Shown: one piece after another, positions 44,429-55,852 of the stretch
Layout of the letters: the number at the start of each line of letters is the position of its first letter
Numbering within the stretch: the stretch's first letter is position 1
NCBI GenBank assembly: GCA_046294345.1
Contig: JBKBJT010000012.1
Coordinates: 23,000 to 86,999, forward strand
Reading direction: 5' to 3'
Length of the DNA: 64,000 nucleotides
DNA from: Ferrovibrio sp046294345
GTDB lineage: Bacteria; Pseudomonadota; Alphaproteobacteria; Ferrovibrionales; Ferrovibrionaceae
The notes under the pieces: generated by a model
The model's input: only the letters and a program-made list of their open reading frames with translations
Databases searched by the model: none
What the model was told of the DNA's origin: nothing
Made by a program: the position numbers and the translations under genes

Positions 44429-46672
44429 CTACTCCGCGGCCTCCGGCAGATCAGCCAGATCGGCGTGTTCGACACGCAGGCGGAAGAACCCGACCAGATC
44501 GGCCAACTCCTGCGCCTGACGGCTGAGGGTGCGGGACGCGGCGTGGGTTTCCTCCACCAGCGCGGCATTGCGCTGGGTCAAGTCGTCCATGCCGGCGATA
44601 GCCGTGTTGATCTGCTCCAGGCCCCGCGCCTGCTCGCCGCTGGCATTGGCGATCTCGGCCACAATGACCGAAACCTCGCGGATCGAATTGACAATATCGC
44701 CCAGGCTGGCGCCGGCTTCATGCGCCAGCCCCGTGCCGGCCTTCACTTCGGTATTTGATGTTGCAATCAAGGCGCGGGTCTCCTTTGCCGCATTCGCCGA
44801 ACGCTGGGCCAGGGCGCGCACTTCCTGCGCCACCACGGCAAAGCCCTTGCCGGCCTCGCCGGCCCGCGCCGCTTCCACAGCGGCATTCAGGGCCAGCAGG
44901 TTGGTCTGAAAGGCGATCTCGTCGATCAGCCCCATGATATCGGAAATCCGGCGCGCTCCACCGGCGATGCGATCCATCGCCTCCACCACCTGCGTCACCA
45001 CCGCGCCGCCGCGTTCGGCATTGCGGCGCGCCGCGTCGGCCAGCCGGTCCGCATCGCGGGCATTCTCGGCATTCTGCTTCACCGTGACCGTCACCTGGTG
45101 CATGGCTGCCGCCGTCTCTTCAAGCGAGGCTGCCTGGCGTTCGGTGCGCTGTGCCAGGTCCTCGGCACCGCCGGTGATCTCTGCCGAGGCATCGCGGACC
45201 GCGCGGGTCGAGGCGTCGAGCCGGCCGGCGAATTCGCCCATCCGCAATGACAGCGCATTTGCCGCCTGCTTCAGATCGGCGAACACGCCGCGATACTCGC
45301 CCTGCATGTTGCGCCCCACCTCGCCATTGGCCAAGGCCTGCAGCACGGCGGACAATTCGCCGATCACACCAGCCAGTGTATCGGTCAGACGGTTGATGCT
45401 GTGGCTGACCTCGCGGAAATCGCCCTCCTTGCCGGCCAGGTCGAGGCGCCGGCCGAGATCACCTTCGGATACCGCCTTCGACAAATCGGCAATTTCAGCA
45501 GCCATCGCAGCCTCGCGCTGGCGCTGGGCTTGTTGTTCGGCGGCATTGGCACGTTCGCGCTGCTGCTCGGCCATGGCCATCTGCCGGCGTTCCGTCTCGT
45601 GGCCACGGAAAACCTCATAGGCCTGCGCCATGGCTCCGATCTCGTCACCGCGCGATGCATCGGGACTAACGACGTCCAGATTGCCCTCGGCCAATGCCTT
45701 CATGGCCGATGTCATGCGATGGATCGGATTCAGGATGCCACGTGCGACCACGATACTGGCCAGAATGATCAGCAGCACCATGGCCAGGGTGATGCCGCCG
45801 GATACCATGACGATCCGATCCCGTGTTTCTCCGGCCAAGGTCCGCGCCACTGCTTCGGCCGTCTCGGCATTGCGCACAAGCTCGGCCAGCAGGGGTGTAA
45901 TCGCCTCGCGAATCCTGCCCGACTCGGCCGCACTCGCGTTCAGGGCCTCATATGCTGCCGCATAAGCCTGCGCGGCATCCATATAAGCCGCCAGCAGGAT
46001 ACGGACTTCTTCCTTCACCGTATCGAAAAAGGGCGCCGTCTTCAGGATGCTGAGAAATTCCGCCGATGCCTTGGCAAGCTCGGCTTCAAACCTGACTCGG
46101 TCGCCGCTCAGGGCATATTCAACCTCGAAGCCGCGCATCTGCAGCATCGTGATAGTCAGTTGATTGGCGATATCGAAGGTCATGCCTATCGCCTTGCCAC
46201 GCACCTCTTCCAGCTTGTTCTGGAAGGCATGGCCCGCCTGCAGCATGGCACCGCGCTGGCCTGAAGTATTATCGAAGCCGACGGCACGACGGTTTTCAAT
46301 CATGCGCGTATTCAACGGACCGAGCGGCGATGCCTGTTGCGCCAGCCGTTCGACCAGCGGCCAGATCTCGTTATCACGCGCGACCTTGCGCAATGCTGCA
46401 AGCCCCGTTTCGATGGCGGCCCAATCCCGCGGCAGGCTCTGGGCCAGCGCGGCGTCGTTACCGCCGATCAGACGCTCGGCTGTCTGCTGCAATACGATGA
46501 AGCGTTTGTCCAGGTTCTGCGCCGCGAGTTGTATCGTGGTGGCGGCCGCTACGCGCCGCTCCACACTGGCTATGACCTGCCGTTCATATATACCCGCCGA
46601 CACTGCCACGATGATCGCAAGAATGGCACCAAGTATAATGGCGCCGATCCGCTGACCGATGGAAATACGCAT
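44429..46672 (-). CDS. Methyl-accepting chemotaxis protein
   Basis: A 747-residue receptor: first membrane segment about 9-28, a helical extracytoplasmic domain to about 285, second membrane segment about 288-312 (GGITLAMVLLIILASIVVARG), HAMP, a coiled stretch rich in Gln/Arg (QQRERANAAEQQAQRQREA), a second HAMP-like piece, and the signalling hairpin with EIAFQTNLLALNAAVEAARA and AQEVRALAQRSANA. It ends ...LRVEHADLADLPEAAE with no CheR-tether pentapeptide. Ligand unknown; no chemotaxis operon is adjacent. Confidence 0.93.
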   Translation of the reverse strand: MRISIGQRIGAIILGAILAIIVAVSAGIYERQVIASVERRVAAATTIQLAAQNLDKRFIVLQQTAERLIGGNDAALAQSLPRDWAAIETGLAALRKVARDNEIWPLVERLAQQASPLGPLNTRMIENRRAVGFDNTSGQRGAMLQAGHAFQNKLEEVRGKAIGMTFDIANQLTITMLQMRGFEVEYALSGDRVRFEAELAKASAEFLSILKTAPFFDTVKEEVRILLAAYMDAAQAYAAAYEALNASAAESGRIREAITPLLAELVRNAETAEAVARTLAGETRDRIVMVSGGITLAMVLLIILASIVVARGILNPIHRMTSAMKALAEGNLDVVSPDASRGDEIGAMAQAYEVFRGHETERRQMAMAEQQRERANAAEQQAQRQREAAMAAEIADLSKAVSEGDLGRRLDLAGKEGDFREVSHSINRLTDTLAGVIGELSAVLQALANGEVGRNMQGEYRGVFADLKQAANALSLRMGEFAGRLDASTRAVRDASAEITGGAEDLAQRTERQAASLEETAAAMHQVTVTVKQNAENARDADRLADAARRNAERGGAVVTQVVEAMDRIAGGARRISDIMGLIDEIAFQTNLLALNAAVEAARAGEAGKGFAVVAQEVRALAQRSANAAKETRALIATSNTEVKAGTGLAHEAGASLGDIVNSIREVSVIVAEIANASGEQARGLEQINTAIAGMDDLTQRNAALVEETHAASRTLSRQAQELADLVGFFRLRVEHADLADLPEAAE

Positions 46673-46765
46673 GAACGAACCGGGGAGTCATTATTGCTTG
46701 CGCCAGCCTTAGCGGCGCAGCATGACAGCCGAGTGACATCTGCAAAATTTGTCGAGATATGCACA

Positions 46766-46794
46766 GAAAAGGCCCGCCATTTCTGGCGAGCCTT
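46766..46794 (-). terminator. Intrinsic terminator after pccA
   Basis: On the minus strand AAGGCTCGCCA pairs with TGGCGGGCCTT (one G-U pair) around a 4-base loop and is followed by TTTTC. It lies about 27 bases beyond the pccA stop. The rest of the 148-base gap up to the chemoreceptor start shows only an AT-rich leader. Confidence 0.8.
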
Positions 46795-46820
46795 GTTCAG
46801 CCACTATCGCTATACAACGC

Positions 46821-48821
<2,001 letters not shown>

Positions 48822-48835
48822 GATACGCGCCACCC

Positions 48836-50368
48836 TTACAGCGGAATGTTGTCGTGCTTCTTCCACGGATTCTCCAGCTTCTTGTCTCGCAACATGGCGA
48901 GCGAGCGGGCAATCCGGTAGCGCGTGTTATGCGGCATGATCACATCGTCGATGAAGCCGCGATGGCCAGCGACGAAGGGATTGGCGAATTTCTGACGATA
49001 TTCTTCGGTGCGGGCGGCGATCTTGTCGGCATCGCCGATCTCGCCGCGGAAGATGATCTCCACCGCGCCCTTCGGGCCCATCACCGCGATCTCGGCCGAG
49101 GGCCAGGCATAGTTCACGTCGCCACGCAGATGCTTGGACGACATCACGTCATAGGCGCCGCCATAGGCCTTGCGGGTGATCACGGTCACCTTCGGCGTGG
49201 TGGCCTCGGCATAGGCGAACAGCAGTTTGGCGCCGTGCTTGATGATGCCACCATATTCCTGCGCCGTGCCGGGCAGGAAGCCGGGTACGTCGACGAAGGT
49301 GACGATTGGGATGTCGTAGCAGTCGCAGAAGCGCACAAAACGCGCACCCTTGCGGCTTGAATCGATATCCAGGCAGCCGGCCAGCACCATCGGCTGGTTG
49401 GCGACGATGCCCACAGTCTGGCCGCCGATGCGGGCCATGCCGGTGATGATGTTCCTGGCGTAGTTCGGCTGGATCTCGAAGAAGTCAGCCTCGTCGACCA
49501 CCTTCTCGATCAGCTCCTTCATGTCGTAGGGCTTGTTCGGGTTCGGCGGCACCAGGGTATCGAGCGAGGCTTCCTGGCGGTTGATCGGATCCCAGCTTTC
49601 GCGCACCGGCGATTTCTCGCGGTTGTTCAGTGGCAGGAAGTCGAACAGGCGGCGGGTCTGCGCCAGAGCCTCGACGTCGTTCTCATACGCGTTGTCGGCC
49701 ACCGACGACTTGGTGGTGTGCGTGATGGCGCCGCCGAGCTGTTCCTGCGTCACAACTTCCTGCGTCACCGTCTTCACCACGTCGGGGCCGGTGACGAACA
49801 TGTAGCTGCTGTCCTTCACCATGAAGATGAAGTCGGTCATCGCCGGGCTGTAGACCGCGCCGCCGGCGCAGGGGCCCATGATGACGGAAATCTGCGGCAC
49901 AACGCCCGAAGCCAGCACGTTGCGCTGGAACACCTCGGCGTAACCGGCGAGGCTGTCGACGCCTTCCTGGATGCGCGCGCCGCCGGAATCGTTCAGGCCG
50001 ATCACCGGTGCGCCGGCCTTCATCGCCATGTCCATGATCTTGCAGATCTTGCCCGCATGGCTGGCCGACAGCGATCCGCCGAAGACAGTGAAATCCTGGC
50101 TGAATACAAAAACCGGACGGCCGTTGATGGTGCCGTAACCGGTCACCACGCCGTCGCCAGGAGTTTTCTGCTCGGCCATGCCGAAATCGGTGCAGTCATG
50201 CTCAACGAACATGTCCCACTCCTCGAAGGAGCCGGGATCGAGCAGCAATTCGAGCCGCTCGCGCGCGGTCAGCTTGCCCTTGGCATGCTGCGCCTCAATG
50301 CGCTTCCTGCCCCCACCCTCGCGGGCCTGCGCGCGTTTTTCCTCAAGCTGACGGATGATGTCCTGCAT
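48836..50368 (-). CDS. pccB: Propionyl-CoA carboxylase beta subunit
   Basis: A 510-residue carboxyltransferase. The two crotonase-like halves show GGSLSASHAGKICKIMDMA, DSGGARIQEG, MGPCAGGAVYSPA in the first and FVDVPGFLPGTAQE, TRKAYGGAYDVMSSK, MGPKGAVEIIF in the second, the PccB set. It transfers CO2 from biotin to propionyl-CoA. ATG 50368 has GGGGGAG upstream; the frame stays open another 48 codons without a likely start. Operon order is pccB-pccA. Confidence 0.95.
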   Translation of the reverse strand: MQDIIRQLEEKRAQAREGGGRKRIEAQHAKGKLTARERLELLLDPGSFEEWDMFVEHDCTDFGMAEQKTPGDGVVTGYGTINGRPVFVFSQDFTVFGGSLSASHAGKICKIMDMAMKAGAPVIGLNDSGGARIQEGVDSLAGYAEVFQRNVLASGVVPQISVIMGPCAGGAVYSPAMTDFIFMVKDSSYMFVTGPDVVKTVTQEVVTQEQLGGAITHTTKSSVADNAYENDVEALAQTRRLFDFLPLNNREKSPVRESWDPINRQEASLDTLVPPNPNKPYDMKELIEKVVDEADFFEIQPNYARNIITGMARIGGQTVGIVANQPMVLAGCLDIDSSRKGARFVRFCDCYDIPIVTFVDVPGFLPGTAQEYGGIIKHGAKLLFAYAEATTPKVTVITRKAYGGAYDVMSSKHLRGDVNYAWPSAEIAVMGPKGAVEIIFRGEIGDADKIAARTEEYRQKFANPFVAGHRGFIDDVIMPHNTRYRIARSLAMLRDKKLENPWKKHDNIPL

Positions 50369-50541
50369 GCAACTCCCCCGTTGACCGGGCCTCCCAAGAG
50401 ATATTCTTCGGGACGGAACCCGCCCGGCCAGCACATGACATGGCTGTGACAATTGCGACGGGCTGCATAGCATATCGCAGGCCATGGCAAAATAGCCGGC
50501 GCTGCACTGCAAAAGAATTAGAGATCAGAGTATCTTATCGA

Positions 50542-50557
50542 GGCTGATATATCAGCC
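50542..50557. promoter_or_regulatory. 16-bp perfect palindrome between the pentapeptide gene and pccB
   Basis: GGCTGATATATCAGCC is fully self-complementary. It lies 5 bases beyond the stop of the pentapeptide gene and about 175 bases ahead of pccB in the 193-base gap. Its lack of a loop and of a T-run argues against a terminator; a dimeric regulator site for pccBA is the simplest reading. The rest of the gap is AT-richer towards the palindrome and shows nothing else clear. Confidence 0.45.
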
Positions 50558-50561
50558 AGGA

Positions 50562-51797
50562 TCAATTCTGCCGCTGCGGCAGGCGCGCTTCCGAAAGGTC
50601 GGCACCGTCCAGCAGGGCGCGGCTCATATCCGCCTCGTCCAGCCAGGCCAGCCGCAGCCTGGCACCGCGCAGGTCGGCACTGCGCAGCTGACTGCGGGTC
50701 AGGTTGACCGGAAACGACCGATCCACCCCCAGCACCAGCGGACGCAGGTCGGCATCCCTCAGATCGGCCCGCACCAGCATGGCGCCGGCCAGGTTGGCGC
50801 CACGCAGATCGGCGCCCGAGAGATTGCAGTCGCGCAGGTCGGCGTCCTGCAGTTTCGCCCCCTGCAGCAAGGCGCGCTCGAGATTCAGGCCCTGCAGGAT
50901 CGCACCATCCAGCGCGGCGCCGGTCAGCACGATGCCGGGGCGCGGCCCGATCTGGCGCAGATCGAGGCGGCTGAAATCGAACAGCCGCCCCTTGGCACCG
51001 CCGGTTTCGACCCAGAGCCTGTAAAGCCGGAATGCCTCTTCTATGGGCACGCCCAGTTCGGCCAGCGGGCGACCGCGCGGCTTGTCGTCCAGCACGTTGC
51101 TGGTATCGGCACCGGCCATGACGGCGTTATCGAGATTGACGCCGACCAGCACGGCACCACGCAGCTGTGCGTCTTTCAGGTTGGCCCCGGATAGGTCGGC
51201 ACCTGAAAGATTGGCGCCTTCGAGCCGGGCGGCGGCAAGATTGGCGCGGGTTAGCTGGCAGTTGACCATGATGGCATCGGTGAAGTCGGTGCGGCCGGCC
51301 GCGATGCCGGTGAGATTGGCACCAGTGAGATCGGCAGCCACAAGCCGCGCGCCGCCGAGATCGACCGCCTCGTGATCCGGTTTGCGCAGTTGCACCCGCC
51401 CGCTCTGGTCACGTTCGGCGATCACGCCGTCACGCATGTCGGCATCCTGCAGCCGCGCCCCGGTCAGATCGGCGCCGCGCAACGAGGCACCGCGCAGATC
51501 GGCGCGGTCGAGCCGGGCGCCCTGCATCGCAGCGCCGCGCAGATCGGCGCCGTACAGCACGGCATTGCTCAGATTAGTGTCGGCGAGGTTGACCGACTGA
51601 AGGTTGCAGCCGGTGAAATCCGCGCCGGCCAGGTCGACGCCCGCCATGGTCAGATGCGAAAGATCGCGGAACTGAAAGATCGCCCGTCGACCGCCAGGCA
51701 GGCGCTGGCGGTATTTCTCATGGTCGGCGATGGTCGCCAGTAATTCGCCATAGCCGACCTTAGGCCGCTGGCGCTGCGATAGATCGGAACCTGCCAC
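50562..51797 (-). CDS. Pentapeptide-repeat protein (second of two)
   Basis: A 411-residue protein built of A(D/N)Lxx repeats in two blocks, about 45-235 and 285-405, split by a helical insert with EEAFRLYRLWVETGGAKGR. The N terminus (TIADHEKYRQRLPGGRRA) has the same style as the insert and as the paralogue at 16256-17236. No signal peptide. A GTG start at 51797 is the best available. The protein probably folds as one long beta-helix rod; its partner is unknown. It stands alone between ATP12 and pccB. Confidence 0.85.
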   Translation of the reverse strand: MAGSDLSQRQRPKVGYGELLATIADHEKYRQRLPGGRRAIFQFRDLSHLTMAGVDLAGADFTGCNLQSVNLADTNLSNAVLYGADLRGAAMQGARLDRADLRGASLRGADLTGARLQDADMRDGVIAERDQSGRVQLRKPDHEAVDLGGARLVAADLTGANLTGIAAGRTDFTDAIMVNCQLTRANLAAARLEGANLSGADLSGANLKDAQLRGAVLVGVNLDNAVMAGADTSNVLDDKPRGRPLAELGVPIEEAFRLYRLWVETGGAKGRLFDFSRLDLRQIGPRPGIVLTGAALDGAILQGLNLERALLQGAKLQDADLRDCNLSGADLRGANLAGAMLVRADLRDADLRPLVLGVDRSFPVNLTRSQLRSADLRGARLRLAWLDEADMSRALLDGADLSEARLPQRQN

Positions 51798-51919
51798 GCC
51801 TCGGACCCCCCGATGGCCGACATTGCCTCAGCGAGTATGGATTATATCGAATCAACGATAAGTGCGGTAGAAGAGCTTGCAGGCGATTTGCAGAATCCCT
51901 GCATCCCTGAAGGGTGGAA

Positions 51920-52624
51920 TCAGCCTTCCGCGTTCAGTAAAGCGAGAAAACGCTGAACCGAGTCCAGTTCCGCTCGCAATGCCGCCCGGCGTGCAGCTGC
52001 TTCTTCGTCCTCGCCCCAGCGCTCCAGCTGGAACAATTCGTCAAGCAGACCGAGTCGATGGGCAGTGGCCGCGTCGATGGCACCTTCCAGCAGTGCCAGC
52101 CCCAGCACCACCGAACCGGTAGCCGAGGTTGCCGCGTGCAGGGCCGTGAGCCGGAAGGCATCCAGTGCGTCGCAGATGCGGCTGAGACGCGGCCGCAAGT
52201 CGGCCGGCTGCGGTATGGCGACTATGCCGCTGGTGACCGCGATCTGCACGTCGTACCGCTCGCGGAACCAGTCCAGCAGCGGCTGCCATTCCTGCGCCTG
52301 GCGGGCGGCCAGTTCCGGCGGCTCCTCGGCCCGATAGGCCAGCAGGTCGGTATCGCCATAGCGTACGATCTCGCCTGCCGCATGCTCAGATGACTGCTGC
52401 ACGCGATCGATGGCCGTCGCCGCCAGCCTGGTCAGCGGCATCTCATGGGGCCTGATCTCGCTGCCTTGGGCGGCCCATTCCGCGGCCACCGCCTCGGCCA
52501 ACGCCAATCCCGGCAGCACAAGGTCCGCCTTGGCCGGCGTTTTCAGCCGGCGGCCATCAAGCAGCACAATGGCCGAGCCGTCAGGCTGCCGCTCCGTCGA
52601 GACCTGCTTGTAGAAGCGCTTCAT
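51920..52624 (-). CDS. ATP12 family F1-ATPase assembly chaperone
   Basis: A 234-residue ATP12 protein, which in mitochondria holds the F1 alpha subunit before assembly. Family features: MKRFYKQVS, LDGRRLKTPAK near 23, AEWAAQGSEIRPHEMPLTRLAATAID and RYGDTDLLAYRAEEP. The bacterial form is restricted to alphaproteobacteria, so it is a good lineage marker. It lies 22 bases after the AsmA gene on the same strand. Confidence 0.93.
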   Translation of the reverse strand: MKRFYKQVSTERQPDGSAIVLLDGRRLKTPAKADLVLPGLALAEAVAAEWAAQGSEIRPHEMPLTRLAATAIDRVQQSSEHAAGEIVRYGDTDLLAYRAEEPPELAARQAQEWQPLLDWFRERYDVQIAVTSGIVAIPQPADLRPRLSRICDALDAFRLTALHAATSATGSVVLGLALLEGAIDAATAHRLGLLDELFQLERWGEDEEAAARRAALRAELDSVQRFLALLNAEG

Positions 52625-52646
52625 GGGGCCGGCTTATAGCCGGCCG

Positions 52647-54713
52647 TCAGCGCCCCAGCAATCCGCCCAGTCCCTTGCGCAGGTCTTCCAGCGGCTTCGG
52701 CACCTGCTGTTGCTGGGGGGCAGGCTGTGCCGAGGATTGCGGCACCGGACGGCCCTCTGCCAGGGCCACCGCCTTGGCGCAGGCGGTCTGGGCATCGTCG
52801 CCACCCGAACCCAGGGCCGGCGACAGCAGCGCCAGTGGCCCCAGCGTGGCGATGCCCGCAGCGGTACCGATCACGCTTTTCGCCAGGGCCGCCGGGTCGG
52901 GGGCGAAGCTGGGATCGAGCAGCATGCCGCGTACTCGTACGGGCGGCAGCGCGGCGGCCAGGCCGGTATCGCGCGAAGACGGGATAAGGCGCAGGTCGAG
53001 TTGTTCCGTGCCGAGATTGACGGTTCCGTCGCCGGTGATCGTCAGGCTGCCGGTTTCCGCCAGCAACGCCTTCGGCGTGACCACGCCACCCTTGATGTCC
53101 AGTCCGGTGACGACGCAATGCAACTTGGTCTTGGCCGTCGCCCGATTAAGGATGCTCACGGCATCCGCCAGTCGTGGCAGCGTGGCGCGTACATATTCTT
53201 CTTTCAGCTCGCCCTCGCCCACCTTGATGACAACCTTGCCATTCAGGCCGGCCATGATCTGGCGCAGGCTGGCGCCCTGGCTGGTGACGTCCACGGCCAG
53301 ATCGGTTGCACCGCCGCGCCGCACTACATCGGTGATGTCGGCTTTCTGTAGATACTCGCTGAGTACAATGCCTTTACCGTCCAGCTTGGCCACCAGCGTC
53401 TTGGCCTTGCCGTTCAGCGTCACGTCACCGCCGAGGCTGCCGCCGGCCAGTTGCTGGATCGCCGGCTTGACCTGCAGCACACCGTCCTTGAGCACCAGAT
53501 TCAGCCCGAGGCCCTGCACGTCGAGGCTGGGAGCTATGAACCGCTCGGCCTTGTAGGCAAGCACCGCATCCACGGCATTCAGGCCCTCCAGCGGCAAGGG
53601 ATCGTTGCTGAACAGGCGGCCATCGGACTTGGCGTCCGGTTTCGCGGCGGGCGGCGAACCGCCGCTGGCGCCGGCCGACCCGCCGCCGCTGTCCTTCGGG
53701 ATCAGCTTGGTGACATCGAGGCTTTTCGAGGCGAGATCGAACTTCACTGCCGGCTTGGCACCAGCCAGATTGATTTCGCCGCTGCCGGCCAGGTCGCTGT
53801 CGCCCAGTTTGGCCGTGATCCCCGACAGGCTGTAACGCTGCGGCCCCGTATCCTTTAGATCCGCCTGCAGGCTGACCGGCACGGCCGGCGCCGCCGCCCC
53901 GAACCGGCTCGCCACGGCCGCTAGGTCAGGGATATCGGTGGCGATTTTCAGGGCCAGCCCCTTGGCCTGCATCGGCTGGGCAATGCTGCCATCGATGTTG
54001 GCCTTGGCGCCCGGCACGGTGATCGCCATCTTCACGGGCCAGGGCCGCGCCTGCGTCATCAGGTCGTCCAGACTGCCCAGCGTGCCCTCGGCCTTGATTT
54101 CATTGCCATCGACCACGGCGGCCAGACGCGTGGCCAGCAGGGCGCCCGCCCCCTGCTTCACCGACAGTTCGCTGAGATTCACGTCGTTGCTGGCGCCGCT
54201 CTGGGCATCGCGATAGGCCAGCTTCACATTCTTCAGCGATACATCCGATATGACAGGCAATCCACTGATACCACTCGCTTTGGGCTCAGGTGTCTTTTGC
54301 GCTGGGGCGGTGGCGGGGGCGGCCGTCTCGGCAGGCTGGAACTCCCAGTTGGCCTGGCCCTGGCGATTCTTCTCCAGCAGCAAATCCACATCGGCGAGGA
54401 CCAGCCTGTCGACCTTGATCTGCTGACCTATGAGGGCCAGCAGGTCGATCTGGGCGGTGAATTCGCCGACGGTGGCCATCTGCGGCCGGCTGCCCCAGGC
54501 GGCATTGGCGAAACTCACCTGCTTCACGCTGACCCCCAGCGGCCAGAGGCTCAGCTTCATGTCCTGGGCGATTTCCAGCTTGCGGCCGGTGGCATTTTCT
54601 ACGGCAGCCACAATTTCGGGCTTGAAGCGGTTCACATCGACGGTCAGCACCGCAATCACGACTGCGGCGATCAGAACGGCCAGGATACCCAGCCCCCATT
54701 TCAACGCGCGCAT
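52647..54713 (-). CDS. AsmA family protein
   Basis: A 688-residue protein with one N-terminal membrane segment (LGILAVLIAAVVIAVLTV) and a large periplasmic part. VDVNRFKPEIVAAVENATGRKLEI is the AsmA N-terminal signature, and the C-terminal DUF-like domain (VAKLDGKGIVLSEYLQKADI, then AGLNGKVVIKVGEGELK) is typical. AsmA proteins are long beta-groove bridges implicated in lipid traffic to the outer membrane. Its start overlaps the HAD gene's end by 13 bases, so the two are probably co-translated. A low-complexity Gly/Ser/Ala/Pro patch (GGGSAGASGGSPPAAKP) lies near 345. Confidence 0.92.
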   Translation of the reverse strand: MRALKWGLGILAVLIAAVVIAVLTVDVNRFKPEIVAAVENATGRKLEIAQDMKLSLWPLGVSVKQVSFANAAWGSRPQMATVGEFTAQIDLLALIGQQIKVDRLVLADVDLLLEKNRQGQANWEFQPAETAAPATAPAQKTPEPKASGISGLPVISDVSLKNVKLAYRDAQSGASNDVNLSELSVKQGAGALLATRLAAVVDGNEIKAEGTLGSLDDLMTQARPWPVKMAITVPGAKANIDGSIAQPMQAKGLALKIATDIPDLAAVASRFGAAAPAVPVSLQADLKDTGPQRYSLSGITAKLGDSDLAGSGEINLAGAKPAVKFDLASKSLDVTKLIPKDSGGGSAGASGGSPPAAKPDAKSDGRLFSNDPLPLEGLNAVDAVLAYKAERFIAPSLDVQGLGLNLVLKDGVLQVKPAIQQLAGGSLGGDVTLNGKAKTLVAKLDGKGIVLSEYLQKADITDVVRRGGATDLAVDVTSQGASLRQIMAGLNGKVVIKVGEGELKEEYVRATLPRLADAVSILNRATAKTKLHCVVTGLDIKGGVVTPKALLAETGSLTITGDGTVNLGTEQLDLRLIPSSRDTGLAAALPPVRVRGMLLDPSFAPDPAALAKSVIGTAAGIATLGPLALLSPALGSGGDDAQTACAKAVALAEGRPVPQSSAQPAPQQQQVPKPLEDLRKGLGGLLGR

Positions 54714-55408
54714 ATGGCACCTCCCATCATTTTATTCACGAGGTCAGGAAGTTCATGGAAACCATTGATTATGTGTGATGCTCCGGCATCCCAAAGCACA
54801 TCCTCATCGTGATAGCCCCATGCCACGCCAATGGCTGGAACCCCCGCATTGCGGGCCATTTCGATATCATAGGTGGTGTCTCCCACCACCACGGTGGAGA
54901 CAGGCACCGCGCCGGTTTCGGCCATGGCCTGCAGAACCATATCGGGAGCGGGCTTGCCGGCTGCAACCACGTCGTTGGTCTGCAGGGTAACAAAACGGCC
55001 GACGAGGTTATGGGTTGCCAGGGTGAAATCGAGGCCCCGTCTCGCCTTGCCAGTGGCGATGCCAAGCAGAAAGCCGGCCGTCTCCAGGCGGTCCAATGTT
55101 TCGACCAGGCCCGGGAACAGAGGCTCGCAATGATCGGGCACCAGACGCTGGGCAATCGCGGCCTGTTTGTAGGATTCGACGACGGCCGCCAAGGTCGGCC
55201 CACCCGGCGGCAGCAGGCTTTCTATGGCGGTGGCCAGAGGCAGGCCGACGGTACGGCGAACCCGTTCGGCCTCGGGCAGGACCAGGCCATGGGCACCAAA
55301 TGCGGAATGCATGGCCGCGACAATGTGGTGCTGGCTGTCCACCAGCGTGCCATCGCAGTCGAAAATCACCAGTCGGGGCGGTTCAAAATCGGTGATCAGC
55401 TTTTCCAT
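54701..55408 (-). CDS. HAD hydrolase, phosphoglycolate phosphatase-like
   Basis: A 235-residue HAD-IA phosphatase. The nucleophile Asp lies in IFDCDGTLVDSQ, motif II in IATGKARRGL, the motif III Lys in AAGKPAPDM and the acidic motif IV in VVGDTTYDIEMARNAG. The helical cap is of the Gph type. In alphaproteobacteria a Gph-like gene often sits with rluC and ATP12, as broadly here. ATG 55408 is preferred to an in-frame start at 55513, which would lie in a terminator. Confidence 0.9.
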   Translation of the reverse strand: MEKLITDFEPPRLVIFDCDGTLVDSQHHIVAAMHSAFGAHGLVLPEAERVRRTVGLPLATAIESLLPPGGPTLAAVVESYKQAAIAQRLVPDHCEPLFPGLVETLDRLETAGFLLGIATGKARRGLDFTLATHNLVGRFVTLQTNDVVAAGKPAPDMVLQAMAETGAVPVSTVVVGDTTYDIEMARNAGVPAIGVAWGYHDEDVLWDAGASHIINGFHELPDLVNKMMGGAICAR

Positions 55409-55469
55409 TTTTAAAGAATCGCATGCCCGGACAATTCCCTCAACCGCACACCTAGCCCGAAAAACCGAC

Positions 55470-55499
55470 AAAAAAAGCCCCCACTGGTTGCGGGGGGCT
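55470..55499 (-). terminator. Intrinsic terminator of the charged secreted-protein gene
   Basis: On the minus strand AGCCCCC pairs with GGGGGCT around a 10-base loop and is followed by TTTTTT (55471-55476 on the plus strand is all A). It lies 20 bases past the stop at 55520 and separates this gene from the HAD-AsmA-ATP12 unit. Confidence 0.88.
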
Positions 55500-55519
55500 C
55501 CACTGGCAGTCACTGCGCC

Positions 55520-55852
55520 TCAGTTGACGGTTTTCCGGGTATCCTTGGCTTTCTGGCTAGCTTTTTCCTCTGCCTTGCGGCGGTCGGCCTTCTTTTCGTC
55601 AGTCTTCTTTTGATCGGCTTTCTTCTCGGCCTTCCTGGCGTCGGCGTTCTTTTCGGCCTTCTTCGCGTCGGCACGAGCCTGACCGGCCTGCCCCTGTTCG
55701 GCGGGCGTTGCCGGGGCCGCGCTCGCACCCGGCTGGGCTGGAGCAGCAGGCTGGGCCGGCGACTGGGGCTGCTGCGCATAGGCGGCGGCACCCAGCGACA
55801 GGGCACCGGCAAAAGCGGCGGCGGTTGCTAATGATTTCAGACGAGACGTCAT
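55520..55852 (-). CDS. Secreted Ala/Lys-rich low-complexity protein
   Basis: A 110-residue protein with a clean signal peptide (cleavage after AAAYA). The mature part has a Pro/Ala/Gln-rich first third and a highly charged second part built from short Lys-Ala-Glu-Lys units (KKAEKNADARKAEKKADQKK). It should be an extended or helical periplasmic or secreted chain. I recognise no family. It has its own terminator and is divergent from queF. Confidence 0.65.
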   Translation of the reverse strand: MTSRLKSLATAAAFAGALSLGAAAYAQQPQSPAQPAAPAQPGASAAPATPAEQGQAGQARADAKKAEKNADARKAEKKADQKKTDEKKADRRKAEEKASQKAKDTRKTVN

